Shown piece by piece: positions 12,496 to 21,403 of a stretch of 64,000 nucleotides of DNA; within the stretch, counting starts at the first letter, position 1, and every line of letters starts with the position of its first letter. The notes beneath the pieces are model-generated. The model was not told the DNA's origin. It did no database searches and saw only the letters and a program-made list of their open reading frames with translations. The stretch is from positions 177,501 through 241,500 of the forward strand of contig JABMCL010002342.1 in assembly GCA_018857735.1 (NCBI GenBank). Reading direction: 5' to 3'. Source of the stretch: Alviniconcha marisindica. Lineage: Eukaryota; Mollusca; Gastropoda; Provannidae. Both the position numbers and the translations under genes were made by a program.

Positions 12496-12702
12496 AGAGA
12501 GAGAGAGAGAGAAACAAGCCGCGTTTCAATTCTCGTGCCAGAAACCGGCACACAAAATGAACACACAAGGGAGGAAACTAGTGCTCGAAATACGTAACAC
12601 AAGTACAATAACAAAAACCCGAATCGCCTACGGTAACTCTCACCTGGCATGCGTGAAAACAAGGCACATGAACTTCACCAGAGGCGCATCCTCAGAAAAG
12701 GA

Positions 12703-12762
12703 TAAGTAAGTAAACATGGTGCTTAACGGCCGCAGAAACCATAAGGCTTATTAGGGATGGTC
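12703..12762 (-). repeat. SINE tail fragment, minus
   Basis: Contains AAGTAAGTAAACATGGTGC, TTAACGGCCGCAGAAACC and AAGGCTTATTAGGGATGG. It is headless and sits directly in front of a (TCATCA)-tailed retroposon copy. Confidence 0.75.
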
Positions 12763-12767
12763 AGAAA

Positions 12768-12975
12768 AGGATGATGATGAAGTGATGCTAAATGTCCTCA
12801 CTAATGTCTCTCATTAACAACAATCAGATGTCAGTTGACATATTAGGGACAAGCTGTGACCAATGCCGAAGCATGGTTCAATATAGCTTTACGTCCGCGG
12901 AAAGCAGAAGGCTCGTTAGGACGGACAGCCCAGGACGGCCACCTCGACTCTCACACAGCTCCCGAACTATGTCAG
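12768..12975 (-). mobile_element. Short retroposon with (TCATCA)n tail, copy 1
   Basis: On plus it starts with GATGATGATGAAGTGATGCT, then AATGTCCTCA, CAGATGTCAGTTGACATATT, GACCAATGCCGAAGCATGG, CTTTACGTCC, CTCGTTAGGACGGACAGCCC and ends GGCCACCTCGACTCTCACAC. Other copies lie at 24189, 24585, 26212, 62270 and 62445. This copy has an extra segment of about 30 bp near 12800. No tRNA-like head is visible. Confidence 0.75.
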
Positions 12976-13198
12976 AAAAAGATGCCCCCGAGAGGCATAC
13001 ATACCCTACATTTCAGGCACACTGGGCGACACAGGTGTACACAGGCATAAGACGGAACCATTTTTTAAATCTTTTTTATATTCCAGACCGGACATAGTCC
13101 TTCGATCTAGAATGGTAACGTTTCAGACTTGCATTAAAAATTGGTAAATTATCAAATACTCTCATTAACAACAATCAGAACAAATTGAGTCTCTCTTC

Positions 13199-13330
13199 TC
13201 CCCCCCCCCCCCCCCCTCCCACCACCACCCCTTTCTCTTGTCTGGATCTCTTATGCTCCCCCCCCGCCCACACCCCCCCCAACCCCCCTACAACCCCTTT
13301 ACCCCCGCCCTTTTCCTGTCCGTATACATC
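13199..13330. repeat. C-rich low-complexity tract
   Basis: Poly-C with CCACCACC and CCGCCC interruptions. The segment from 13331 to 13760 holds nothing I can assign. Confidence 0.85.
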
Positions 13331-13756
13331 CGTCTACATCCAGCATACCCCCACACAGATACATGAACTATCGGGCTGCAAATGTGGACTTATGTCCAGC
13401 GTATGTTTTAGAAAGCTCGCCCGTGGGGAACCAAGGTCTTGACCGTGACCCCGTCACCTTGACCTCTTTCCGCCAATCCGCGACGACCACCTCACTTTGA
13501 CCTTCTTTATTCCATTCAAGGAAAACGTGGGTGCCACACGTGAATAACAAGCAAATACAATTAACATGTATAAGAGATTCATTCTAAGAGCGCGCTATAC
13601 GTACTCATACCGCAAGCGTTAACGTTACTTAAGTAAAATATTATATTACATATGGAAATGCGCTGTAAAATAAACAGTATCACACACGTATGACTGACGT
13701 GTAACACATCAATAGGCACAAGTATAATTATCACTAATTTCATCCTGTTTCTTCAC

Positions 13757-13875
13757 AGCCACAGCCACAGCCACACACACACCCTCCACACACACGAACA
13801 CATGCCCATCTCTATCTCCGGCACCCCCCCCCCCCCCTCCCCCCCCCCCCCCACCCCCCACCCACCCCCCAACAT
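13757..13875. repeat. CA/CCACAG and poly-C low-complexity tract
   Basis: CCACAG hexamers, then CA repeats, then C-runs with A interruptions. Positions 13880-14160 are unique-looking without gene evidence. Confidence 0.85.
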
Positions 13876-14163
13876 CACACTACCCACACACAGACCAACA
13901 CAGGCTAAAACTAGAAAAAGATTGTACTTAGAGTAACAAACTAAGAGGTCAAAGTTAGTTAACTGGATGTTAATGTCCTGTCAGCCGCAAACATTGACAT
14001 TTCAACAGACTAATCGAACATATAACAGCACCGTCTGAGTGAGAGTCTAAACAGTGCTTCGGCAAAACCAGGAAGCACTTCACGTAGCCTACATCTGCCG
14101 TGACTTTGGAAGCATCTTGATGTCATCGCACGAGAAAGTTAAAAAGAAAACAAACAAATATAT

Positions 14164-14167
<4 letters not shown>

Positions 14168-14261
<94 letters not shown>

Positions 14262-14412
14262 TAGTATGCTGATGCAGGTACTTGTAGACCTCTTCCAATA
14301 ATCTTCAAGGCAGGCACACACAGAGACAGACAGGCAGGCAGGCAGGCAGGCAGACAGACAGACAGACAGAGACAGACAGATACAGAGACAGAGACAGAGA
14401 CTGACAGACAGA
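14168..14412. repeat. (GA)n and (GGCA/GACA)n microsatellites
   Basis: A pure GA run at 14168-14258 is followed, after about 60 bp, by GGCA and GACA tetramers at 14325-14412. Next comes AACAATACTTTATTACACAAG (14420-14440), which resembles a retroposon 3' end in reverse. Confidence 0.92.
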
Positions 14413-14614
14413 CAGAAAACAATACTTTATTACACAAGGATAAAGATTTAAGCGCGTTAGCTTTTTTTACCAAAAAACAACAACAACAAAACACCTGCGT
14501 GCGTGTGTGTGAGAGAGGGTGCGGGGGGAGGGGGGCGGGGAAACAACAAAGAAACCGAGAAAAGAATAACCCCCCCCCCCTCCTCCCCCCCCAAAAGAAC
14601 AGCAGCATCAGCAA

Positions 14615-14615
14615 T

Positions 14616-14674
<59 letters not shown>

Positions 14675-14702
14675 CGCACGCACGCACGCACACACACACT
14701 CA

Positions 14703-14792
<90 letters not shown>
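14615..14792. repeat. (CA)n/(CGCA)n compound microsatellite
   Basis: CA run, then CGCA tetramers, then a CA run again. C-rich sequence at 14570-14592 precedes it. Confidence 0.95.
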
Positions 14793-14794
<2 letters not shown>

Positions 14795-14941
14795 GAAACA
14801 CACACTCCTTCTGAATCAGTTTTGCGTGCTCACGGGACCATGTCAAATAACCATCAAAGTCCTGTCGTCAGCAAAGGTACCAGCACTAAAGTCATCCCGG
14901 CCGTAAAAAGCACACACGAATGAGATCATTTCGTTTGATCA

Positions 14942-15300
14942 GTAGACTGCCGACTCTGTCGCCCTGATATAACCGTACTGGTTGACTGGGCGTAAAACAC
15001 CAAGTTACTTACTTCCGACTCTGTGGCCCAGATAATTATGACCGTACTGGTTGACTGGGCGTAAAACACCAAGTTACTTACTGCCGACTCTGTGGCCCAG
15101 ATAATTATAACCGTACTGGTTGACTGGGCGTAAAACACCAAGTTACTTACTGCCGACTCTGTGGCCCAGATAATTATAACCGTACTGGTTGACTGGGCGT
15201 AAAACACCAAGTTACTTACTGCCGACTCTGTGGCCCAGATAATTATAACCGTACTGGTTGACTGGGCGTAAACCACCAAGTTACTTACTGCCGACTCTGA
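14942..15300. repeat. 69-bp tandem minisatellite, about five copies
   Basis: Each unit holds CCGACTCTGTGGCCCAGATA, ATTATAACCGTACTGGTTGA, CTGGGCGTAAAACACCAAGT and TACTTACTG. Copies are over 95 percent identical, so the array is young or homogenised. Since 69 is divisible by three, the reverse strand reads as a repeating 23-residue frame of 130 codons, which is an artefact. The unit core is the same sequence as single retroposon tails at 30343, 38339 and 49333, so the array probably grew from such a tail. Confidence 0.95.
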
Positions 15301-15332
15301 CAACGATTTATCCGACATGCTAACTGGCCGTC

Positions 15333-15348
15333 ACAGAGACAAATAGAC

Positions 15349-15383
<35 letters not shown>

Positions 15384-15535
15384 GACAGAGACAGAGAGGC
15401 AGAGACAGAGAGAGACAGAGGCAGAGAGACAGACACACAGAGAGAGACACACAGAGAGAGACACAGAGAGAGAGACAGAGAGACAGAGAGAGACAGAGAG
15501 AGACAGAGAGAGACAAAGGGACACACAGAGAGAGA
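15333..15535. repeat. (GACA)n/(GA)n microsatellite
   Basis: GACA tetramers, then GAGACA mixtures, then short GA with CACA. It abuts the retroposon 3' end at 15536. Confidence 0.92.
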
Positions 15536-15612
15536 GAACTCGAAAAACTCGATAACTTTATTTTACAAGGATTGTAGTTTAGGTTCAGTCAAAAACCTGT
15601 CTAACAACTAGT
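15536..15612 (-). mobile_element. Retroposon 3' end fragment, minus (copy 2)
   Basis: Nearly identical to 12428-12495 (ATTGTAGTTTAGGTTCAGTC, AAAAACCTGTCTAACAACTA). It is followed by a (GA)n run at 15614-15680. Two independent copies with identical boundaries support a mobile origin. The stretch 15681-15960 shows no gene. Confidence 0.65.
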
Positions 15613-15614
15613 CC

Positions 15615-15682
<68 letters not shown>

Positions 15683-15960
15683 GAAAAAGAATCCCAAAGT
15701 GAAACTGTTGATGAAGTCATATACCAGAGTGTAACGCGAAGTGTGTCATTGGCGTGCATATGCCCTACTGACGATCGCGTGCTCTCAGTAATGAGGAACA
15801 CACTCAGACACGCACGCTCCCTTACATCCACACACACGATTTTAAATAGACCTACATGATACAAAAACTGACTTTTTCTAATAACTTGTTTTTAGGGTGT
15901 TGTTTTGGGTGTGTGAGCGTGAGCGGTTTATTTTCCGCAATGGATTGATCTTGTACTGTG

Positions 15961-16028
15961 CATGTGTGTGTGTGTGCGTGTGTGCAGGGCAGAATTTTAG
16001 AATTTTAATATGTTTCAAGTGATGAAGT

Positions 16029-16099
<71 letters not shown>

Positions 16100-16290
16100 T
16101 TCGTGCGTGCGTGCGTGCGTGAGTGCGTGAGTGCGTGCGTGCGTGCGTATGTGCGTGCGCGTGCGTGCGTGCGCACGTGCGTGCGTGCGTGAGTGCGTGC
16201 GTGCGTGCGTGTGTGTGTATGTGCGCGCGCGCGCGCGCGCGCGCGTGTGTGCACGCGTATGTGTACGCGCGCGCGTGGATGCACACGTGT
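15961..16290. repeat. (GT)n and (GCGT)n microsatellites
   Basis: GT run at 16026-16090, GCGT/GAGT tetramers to about 16210, then CGCG alternation to 16245, with short breaks. Confidence 0.93.
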
Positions 16291-16326
16291 TCTGAACATT
16301 ACTCATGTGTCTGCGGGGGGGTGTCT

Positions 16327-16512
16327 GTGGAAGAAGCCGGGGCAGGCGAGTGGAGAGAGAATGTGACTGAGAGTGAGATTTTTACTTATTTATATTTATT
16401 GTTATTTTAAACGTACTTTCTTGAGCCCATGTGTCAAAGGAAAATTTTCATGTTTATGCTTTGCATATTGATGAATAATAAAGATTTATTTGACTGATTG
16501 ATTTGACTTGAT
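16327..16512 (+). mobile_element. 3' end of a non-LTR retrotransposon (copy 2)
   Basis: Second copy of the 124-330 element: AAGCCGGGGCAGGCGAG, GAGAATGTGACTGAGAGTGA, TTATTGTTATTTTAAACGTA, CATGTGTCAAAGGA, ATTGATGAATAATAAAGA and a TTTGACTGATTGATT tail. The AATAAA is intact here but mutated in copy 1. Confidence 0.65.
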
Positions 16513-16552
16513 ATCGCTTACCACACGTGCCTGGTTGGCCTGCCGTGCTCAG

Positions 16553-16622
16553 GGGAATACGAGAAGCGTTTGAGAGAAGCCATGAACCAGCTTTTTGCAG
16601 GAAGGAAGAGCAGACAACTGCA
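16553..16622 (+). CDS. Candidate coding exon, unknown protein
   Basis: The block follows a plausible acceptor (GCCTGCCGTGCTCAG) and ends at a near-consensus donor (CA|GTACGT). One frame is open and reads EYEKRLREAMNQLFAGRKSR plus QL, a charged, helix-prone peptide. The two trailing bases CA join the G of the next candidate exon (16770) to make a Gln codon and keep the frame open, which is the main reason for taking both seriously. Family not recognised. Upstream exons were not found. Confidence 0.4.
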
Positions 16623-16769
16623 GTACGTTCTCTCGTCTTAGAAAATATTGCACGGTTACTGCCCTTACACCGTCTTCGTTCAGATTCTCAAACTGTCCTA
16701 CCTGTTAGGCTGCAATGTCACACACATACGCCCGTGTACGTACTTCTTCTATTTCTCTTCTCAATTTAG

Positions 16770-16809
16770 GGAGTTGGATGATGAGTACAAGTATTTGCCA
16801 GTATCGGAA
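16770..16809 (+). CDS. Candidate coding exon, same unknown protein
   Basis: A strong pyrimidine-rich acceptor (TTCTATTTCTCTTCTCAATTTAG at 16747-16769) precedes 40 nt that, in phase with 16553-16622, read ELDDEYKYLPVSE. The donor would be GAA|GTGTGT at 16810, immediately merging into a GT microsatellite. A possible third exon is 16966-16999. The combined peptide is acidic/basic and helix-like, but no domain is recognisable. Confidence 0.4.
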
Positions 16810-16834
16810 GTGTGTGGTGTGTGTGTGTGTGTGT

Positions 16835-16886
<52 letters not shown>
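16810..16886. repeat. (GT)n microsatellite
   Basis: GT run with two TGG interruptions, starting at the proposed donor site of the exon ending at 16809. Confidence 0.93.
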
Positions 16887-16965
16887 GGGGGGCGGGCATG
16901 GATTAGAATGTGTTGTTTGTAGCACACCCCACCTGAATACAGTGGGTCACGCTGTATATATGCAG

Positions 16966-16999
16966 CTGCACATAACTGTCAACAACCGCATTCCACAGG
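16966..16999 (+). CDS. Possible third coding exon, same unknown protein
   Basis: 34 nt between GTATATATGCAG and a good donor (G|GTGAGA). In phase with the previous candidate exon it reads LHITVNNRIPQ and one extra base. It is very short and its acceptor is mediocre, so it is weak evidence by itself. Confidence 0.22.
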
Positions 17000-17081
17000 G
17001 TGAGAAGAATGCTCGCGCGACTTCGTTGCCTTGTTGTTGTTGTTGTGTTGTTGTTGTTGTTTTGATATTATCCCACCACAT

Positions 17082-17790
17082 GGGCTGCCCCCTGGTAAAA
17101 TGGCGGCTGTCCCGTAGTAAGATTGACCGTCCCCTGGTCAGATCGAGTCCCTTGGTAAGATTGCGGCCGCCCTTTGGCAAGATAGTGACCGTCCCCTGGT
17201 AAGACTGACCGTCCCTTGATAAGACTAATACTGACCGTCTTTTGCTAAGACAGCGGCTGTCCCCTGGTAAGATTGACCGTCCCCTGGTAAGACTGACCAT
17301 CCCTTGGTAAGACTAATACTGAAGATTGACCGTCCCCCGGTAAGACTGACCACCCCTTGGTAAGACTAATATTGACCGTCCTTTGGTAAGGCAGCGGCTG
17401 TCCCCTGGTAAGATTGACCGTCCCCCGGTAAGACTGACCACCCCTTGGTAAGACTAATATTGACCGTCCTTTGGTAAGGCAGCGGCTGTCCCCTAGTAAG
17501 ATTGACCGTCCCCGGTAAGACTGACCATCCCTTGGTAAGACTAATATTGACCGTCCTTTGGTAAGGCAGCGGCTGTCCCCTGGTAAGATTGACCGTCCCC
17601 CGGTAAGACTGACCACCCCTTGGTAAGACTAATATTGACCGTCCTTTGGTAAGATGGTGTCTGTCCCCTAGTAAGACTGACCGTCCCTTGGTAAGACTGA
17701 CCATCCTCTGGTAAGGCTGCAGCTGTCCCTTGGCAAAAAGGTGACCATCCCCTGGTAAGACCGACCGTCCTGGATAGACAAAAACTGACC
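17082..17790. repeat. Minisatellite with higher-order structure (about 20-bp subunit, 88-bp super-unit)
   Basis: Subunits follow GACCGTCCCCTGGTAAGA with variable bases. From about 17387 a super-unit of about 88 bp repeats: GGCAGCGGCTGTCCCCTGGT, AAGATTGACCGTCCCC, GGTAAGACTGACCACCCC, TTGGTAAGACTAATATTGAC. About three to four super-units are nearly identical, with diverged single subunits at both edges, the expected pattern of central homogenisation. Long reverse-strand open frames here are artefacts. Confidence 0.93.
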
Positions 17791-17962
17791 AGCCTGAAAG
17801 TGTCAGGTTTACACACACTGATTATACAATATTATACATACTGTACAATCGGTGTGTGTACATATTCCAAATAAATAATGTAGCCTACACCATTGCACTC
17901 GACTATCAAATAAAACAAATGCGCTTCATCATTTGTTCTACACACTACTTTCTGTTCCGTTT

Positions 17963-18020
17963 TTTAGCTGACGACTAAAGGCGGTAACAGCGGCACGTGC
18001 ATCAAAACAGGTAGGCTACA

Positions 18021-18064
<44 letters not shown>

Positions 18065-18139
18065 CTTCTCTCTCTCTCTCTCTCTCTCAGCTGATGACTA
18101 AAACAGTAACAGCGCACGTACATCTAACAGGTAGGCTAC

Positions 18140-18178
<39 letters not shown>

Positions 18179-18225
18179 CTCTTCAGCTGACTGACTAAAC
18201 AGTAACAGCGGCACGTATCTAGATA

Positions 18226-18296
<71 letters not shown>

Positions 18297-18349
18297 AGCT
18301 GATGACTAAAACAGTAACAGCGGCACGTACATCTAACAGGTAGGCTACA

Positions 18350-18410
<61 letters not shown>

Positions 18411-18462
18411 AGCTGGCAACTAAAACCGGCGGTAACTGCGGCACGTACACCTAACAGGTAGG

Positions 18463-18521
<59 letters not shown>

Positions 18522-18536
18522 AGCTGATGACTAAAA
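17963..18536. repeat. CT-linked minisatellite array (left part)
   Basis: Units read CAGCTGATGACTAAAACAGT, AACAGCGGCACGTACATC, TAACAGGTAGGCTACACTAC followed by a (CT)n run of 30-70 bp. Copies start near 17967, 18088, 18184, 18297, 18411 and 18520. The last is interrupted by a DNA transposon and resumes at 19182. Positions 17791-17962 are unique. Confidence 0.93.
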
Positions 18537-18542
18537 CGGTAA

Positions 18543-19181
18543 AGCCCGTTCGGGCCGAAGCTTGCATCTCATTACAAGCCAGTTGAGAACGATTCGAAGT
18601 AAAGTTCGTCGAACTGTCAGAACCATGTTCGGCGAACTAAAAGTTCAATTAAGAAACGAATCATAGTTCGTCGAACTGTCCGAAGTATGTTCAGCCGGCG
18701 AACTTTACTTCGAATCGTTCTCAACTGACTTGTTATGAGATGCAAGCTTCGGCCCGAACTTGCGGCAGACGCGCAGCAGACAGCATGATCGAAAACGTAG
18801 GCTAAAGTCAAGTCAAATCAGTATACTTGAATCATCTCTCACAGGGTAACTCAACTAACTACTATCTCATTCTGGGTCCCCGAGACAAGGCTGCGCCTCC
18901 CACAAGTCAACAAATAAACAAATTCCCTCCGAAGCGAGTGAAGAACCTAGCGACACCGTCATCCATTTTTATTTTTTATTTCTTCCTCATCCACGGAGAG
19001 CTCTGCTCTCAGCCAATCAGAGGCAATGATCGTCGAATAGGGCGAATGTTCCCAGAACATGTTGAGCGAAGCTTTTTGGACCCCGAATATAGCTTCGTCG
19101 CATTTCGACGAATACTCCCAGCTAGGTTCGCGAAGCAAAAGTTCGCCCAATTAAGAACGTTCGCCCAATTAAGAACGGGCT
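18543..19181. mobile_element. PIF/Harbinger-like non-autonomous DNA transposon (MITE-like), 639 bp
   Basis: The element interrupts a minisatellite unit. On the left the unit reads ..CTAAAACGGTAA and on the right TAACAGCGGCACG.., so TAA at 18540-18542 and 19182-19184 is a 3-bp target duplication. Ends are AGCCCGTTC and GAACGGGCT, a perfect 9-bp terminal inverted repeat. A 3-bp TWA duplication is characteristic of PIF/Harbinger elements (established knowledge). Inside, a second inverted repeat of about 60 bp pairs 18549-18610 with 18699-18759. No transposase frame is present, so the element would need help in trans. Confidence 0.75.
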
Positions 19182-19235
19182 TAACAGCGGCACGTACATC
19201 TAACAGGTAGGCTACACTACTCTCTCTCTCTCGTT
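19182..19235. repeat. CT-linked minisatellite array (right part)
   Basis: Continuation of the unit broken by the transposon: AACAGCGGCACGTACATCTA, ACAGGTAGGCTACACTAC, then (CT)n. It is followed by TTTTG repeats and a GC-rich stretch (19262-19560) with a 78-codon frame I do not call as a gene. Confidence 0.85.
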
Positions 19236-19570
19236 TTTGTTTTGTTTTGTTTTCCCAACTGACTGACGACTAGTCGGTCGGTCGGTCGGAGGCGGCGCCC
19301 TTCAGCCTTCTTTGCGAGTTCCGTCGGTTTCAATGCATCTAGTGACGAGAACCCGACAAGTGGTCCGACAACACTCTGACCGCTCTCGCGGTTCCTCTTT
19401 CATCTCCGCCAACCTCCCCGATCATGGCTGTCACTTCGACACGCCGGATGGTGTCGACGATGGTGTCGACACTTTGACGCCTCTTCGGGCTCGCGCTGCC
19501 ACTCTCGTCATTTCCTCTAACATCCCCGGATATGTCAGTCACTACTAAAAGTGTCGATGGGGCAGTTTTT

Positions 19571-19914
19571 GTAAGCCGGTTTGGCCTAGCGGTAAGGCGT
19601 TGTTAGGCTGGTAAGCAGAGGGACCTCGGTTCGAATCCGCTTCGGCTCTCCTTTCTCTTCAAAAATTGTGGTCTCTGGACACTGTCTTGTGACTTTGTCC
19701 CTCACAATGAATGAAACATTAAAATGGCTTTCATCACTGCCCATCTTAATCAGTGCAGGAGTCATTCTGGTGGTGACAGTGTAGCGATAGGTATAATAAT
19801 CTACTTCCCCCCCCCCCCCCCCCCCCCCCCCAAAAAAAACACCTTCCCCCCTTCTCCCCGTCCCTAATAAACCGTACGGTTTCTGTGGACGTTAAGCACC
19901 ATGTTTACTTACTT
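19571..19914 (+). mobile_element. tRNA-derived SINE, most complete copy
   Basis: The head (19571-19650) contains box A-like TGGCCTAGCGGTAAGGC and box B GGTTCGAATCC. The body has GACACTGTCTTGTGACTTTG, TCCCTCACAATGAATGAAAC and GTGGTGACAGTGTAGCGATA. A C-run of about 25 lies at 19806-19830. The tail is CCCTAATAAACC, TACGGTTTCTGTGGACGTTA, AGCACCATGTTTACTTAC. This gives the family consensus order: tRNA head, unique body, homopolymer C, conserved tail. It is transcribed by RNA polymerase III and mobilised by a LINE partner if active (family knowledge). Confidence 0.88.
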
Positions 19915-20289
19915 AGTTTAGTTGGGTCGTCGGGTTTGATTGGTTTTGGGTTCGTTAAACGTGTTTAACGCCGAGTTGTCTCTCCAAAGAGGTGCTGCAT
20001 GGCGGGGACAGAAATCAGTCCCAGAGGTTTTTTGCTGTTGTTGTTGTTGTTGTTGCCGTTTTTTCGAATCAATTCCCATGCCTGGTTCGGTGACCACGCG
20101 GCTCGATCGTGCTTAACTGTGGCTTTCGGGAACGAGTACTTTTCCTCTGCGCCACTGACTCTCCACACCCATTGAGACCATGAGGTTCAATGCCAGACCT
20201 CCACCAATGCAAACCAGACAGAAAGTGGAGCAGGTCAAATCTTAGGTCGAAAATCCCCACAACACACTCCACGAAGCCGTGAAAGACAC

Positions 20290-21058
20290 AGAGATGCAGA
20301 CTGGGACAGGGCAAGTCTGGCCGGGATGGGTCAAGCGGCAGAGGACTCAGTACTGCAAGTATGCCAGCTGACAGAGCTCAAGCAAACCAAGGAGTGGGAG
20401 AGGTACCTAAACCGATTCCGGCATCTCTACGAGACATTCATGTCAGGAAACTTGGGAAAGCACTGTCGAGAATGGCCGGCAGGCAAAACAGAGTCAGAGA
20501 TCAAGCTTCTCATTCAAGCAAACAGCAAACCGCAAGACTTCATAGTGTACGCTGATGGCTCAGTCACCAAAGACTAGTCAGGGTGGGGTTTCACTGTCAA
20601 CCAAGGGGCGACTACCATCCATGAAGACTGTGCAACCTCCAACTTGGCAATGGAGATGAAAGCGGTCACCCATGCCCTCCGCTGGATTGCCTCAAGAGGT
20701 GGCAGTCAGACCACAAAGGCCATCATACTCACAGATTCAGTGAGCTTGCTACAAAAAGTGAAAAGTGGAATGGGAAGCCCAGACTGGAATGTGTCGATGG
20801 TCGACATCCACCTTCGAAAACTGCAGTGGGTGTACTTGCCCTGTGCCTGGACATGCCGGAGTGAAGGGAAATGACCGAGCAGATAGACTGGCGGGCAAAG
20901 TAGCCCCCACAAGTGGCTTGCTTCTCGGAAGATCTTAACGACTTAAGTGTTGAGAAACTTGAGACACTACCTGCGGGCACAAAGCCAAGGACAACACACT
21001 ATCGATCGCCAGGAGTAGAGAGGCGTGGAAAGAGGAAGCGCTAGACGATCTTCTTTGA
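20290..21058 (+). pseudogene. LINE remnant with RNase H domain (broken)
   Basis: Translation in one frame gives FIVYADGSVTKD, an in-frame TAG (20575-20577), SGWGFTVNQGATTIHEDC, AMEMKAVTHALRWIASRGGS and AIILTDSVSLLQKVKSG. After a one-base frameshift near 20840-20850 come PGHAGVKGNDRADRLAGK. The four acidic positions of RNase H (DG, the E of MEMK, the D of LTDS, the D of DRAD) are all visible. This is the C-terminal domain of a retrotransposon polyprotein. The usual continuation to a TGAAC-tailed 3' end (seen at 6626-6880) is cut short where the minus-strand LINE begins. The reading is inactive: one stop and at least one frameshift. Confidence 0.82.
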
Positions 21059-21347
21059 TCGATTTGATTGAACTTTATTTCTCAACGGTGAAGATATTAG
21101 CACAAAGGCCGACTCACATATCTGCCGTTGCTACAGTACTACTAATAACCAAGACATTCACAGTTAAATATTATTACAGAAGGCTATAGACAAATACAGC
21201 ATCAGTAAAAAATAAATGAAACAACAATTAATAAAATAATAATAATAATAACAACAACAACACATATAAAACCAGACAGCGATTGCAACGGAAACGAAAA
21301 AAATAGCAGTGAAAAACAACTGGAGCAAAAAAGTCTAAAACACAGTT

Positions 21348-21403
<56 letters not shown>

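Noticed and set aside
15285..15526. Ser/Leu/Cys-rich membrane-like frames
   Set aside because: Translation of GACA/GA microsatellite; hydrophobic appearance is an artefact.
19312..19548. 78-codon GC-rich open frame after the CT array
   Set aside because: Both strands are open over the same stretch; no domain or splice context, so chance from GC richness is likely.
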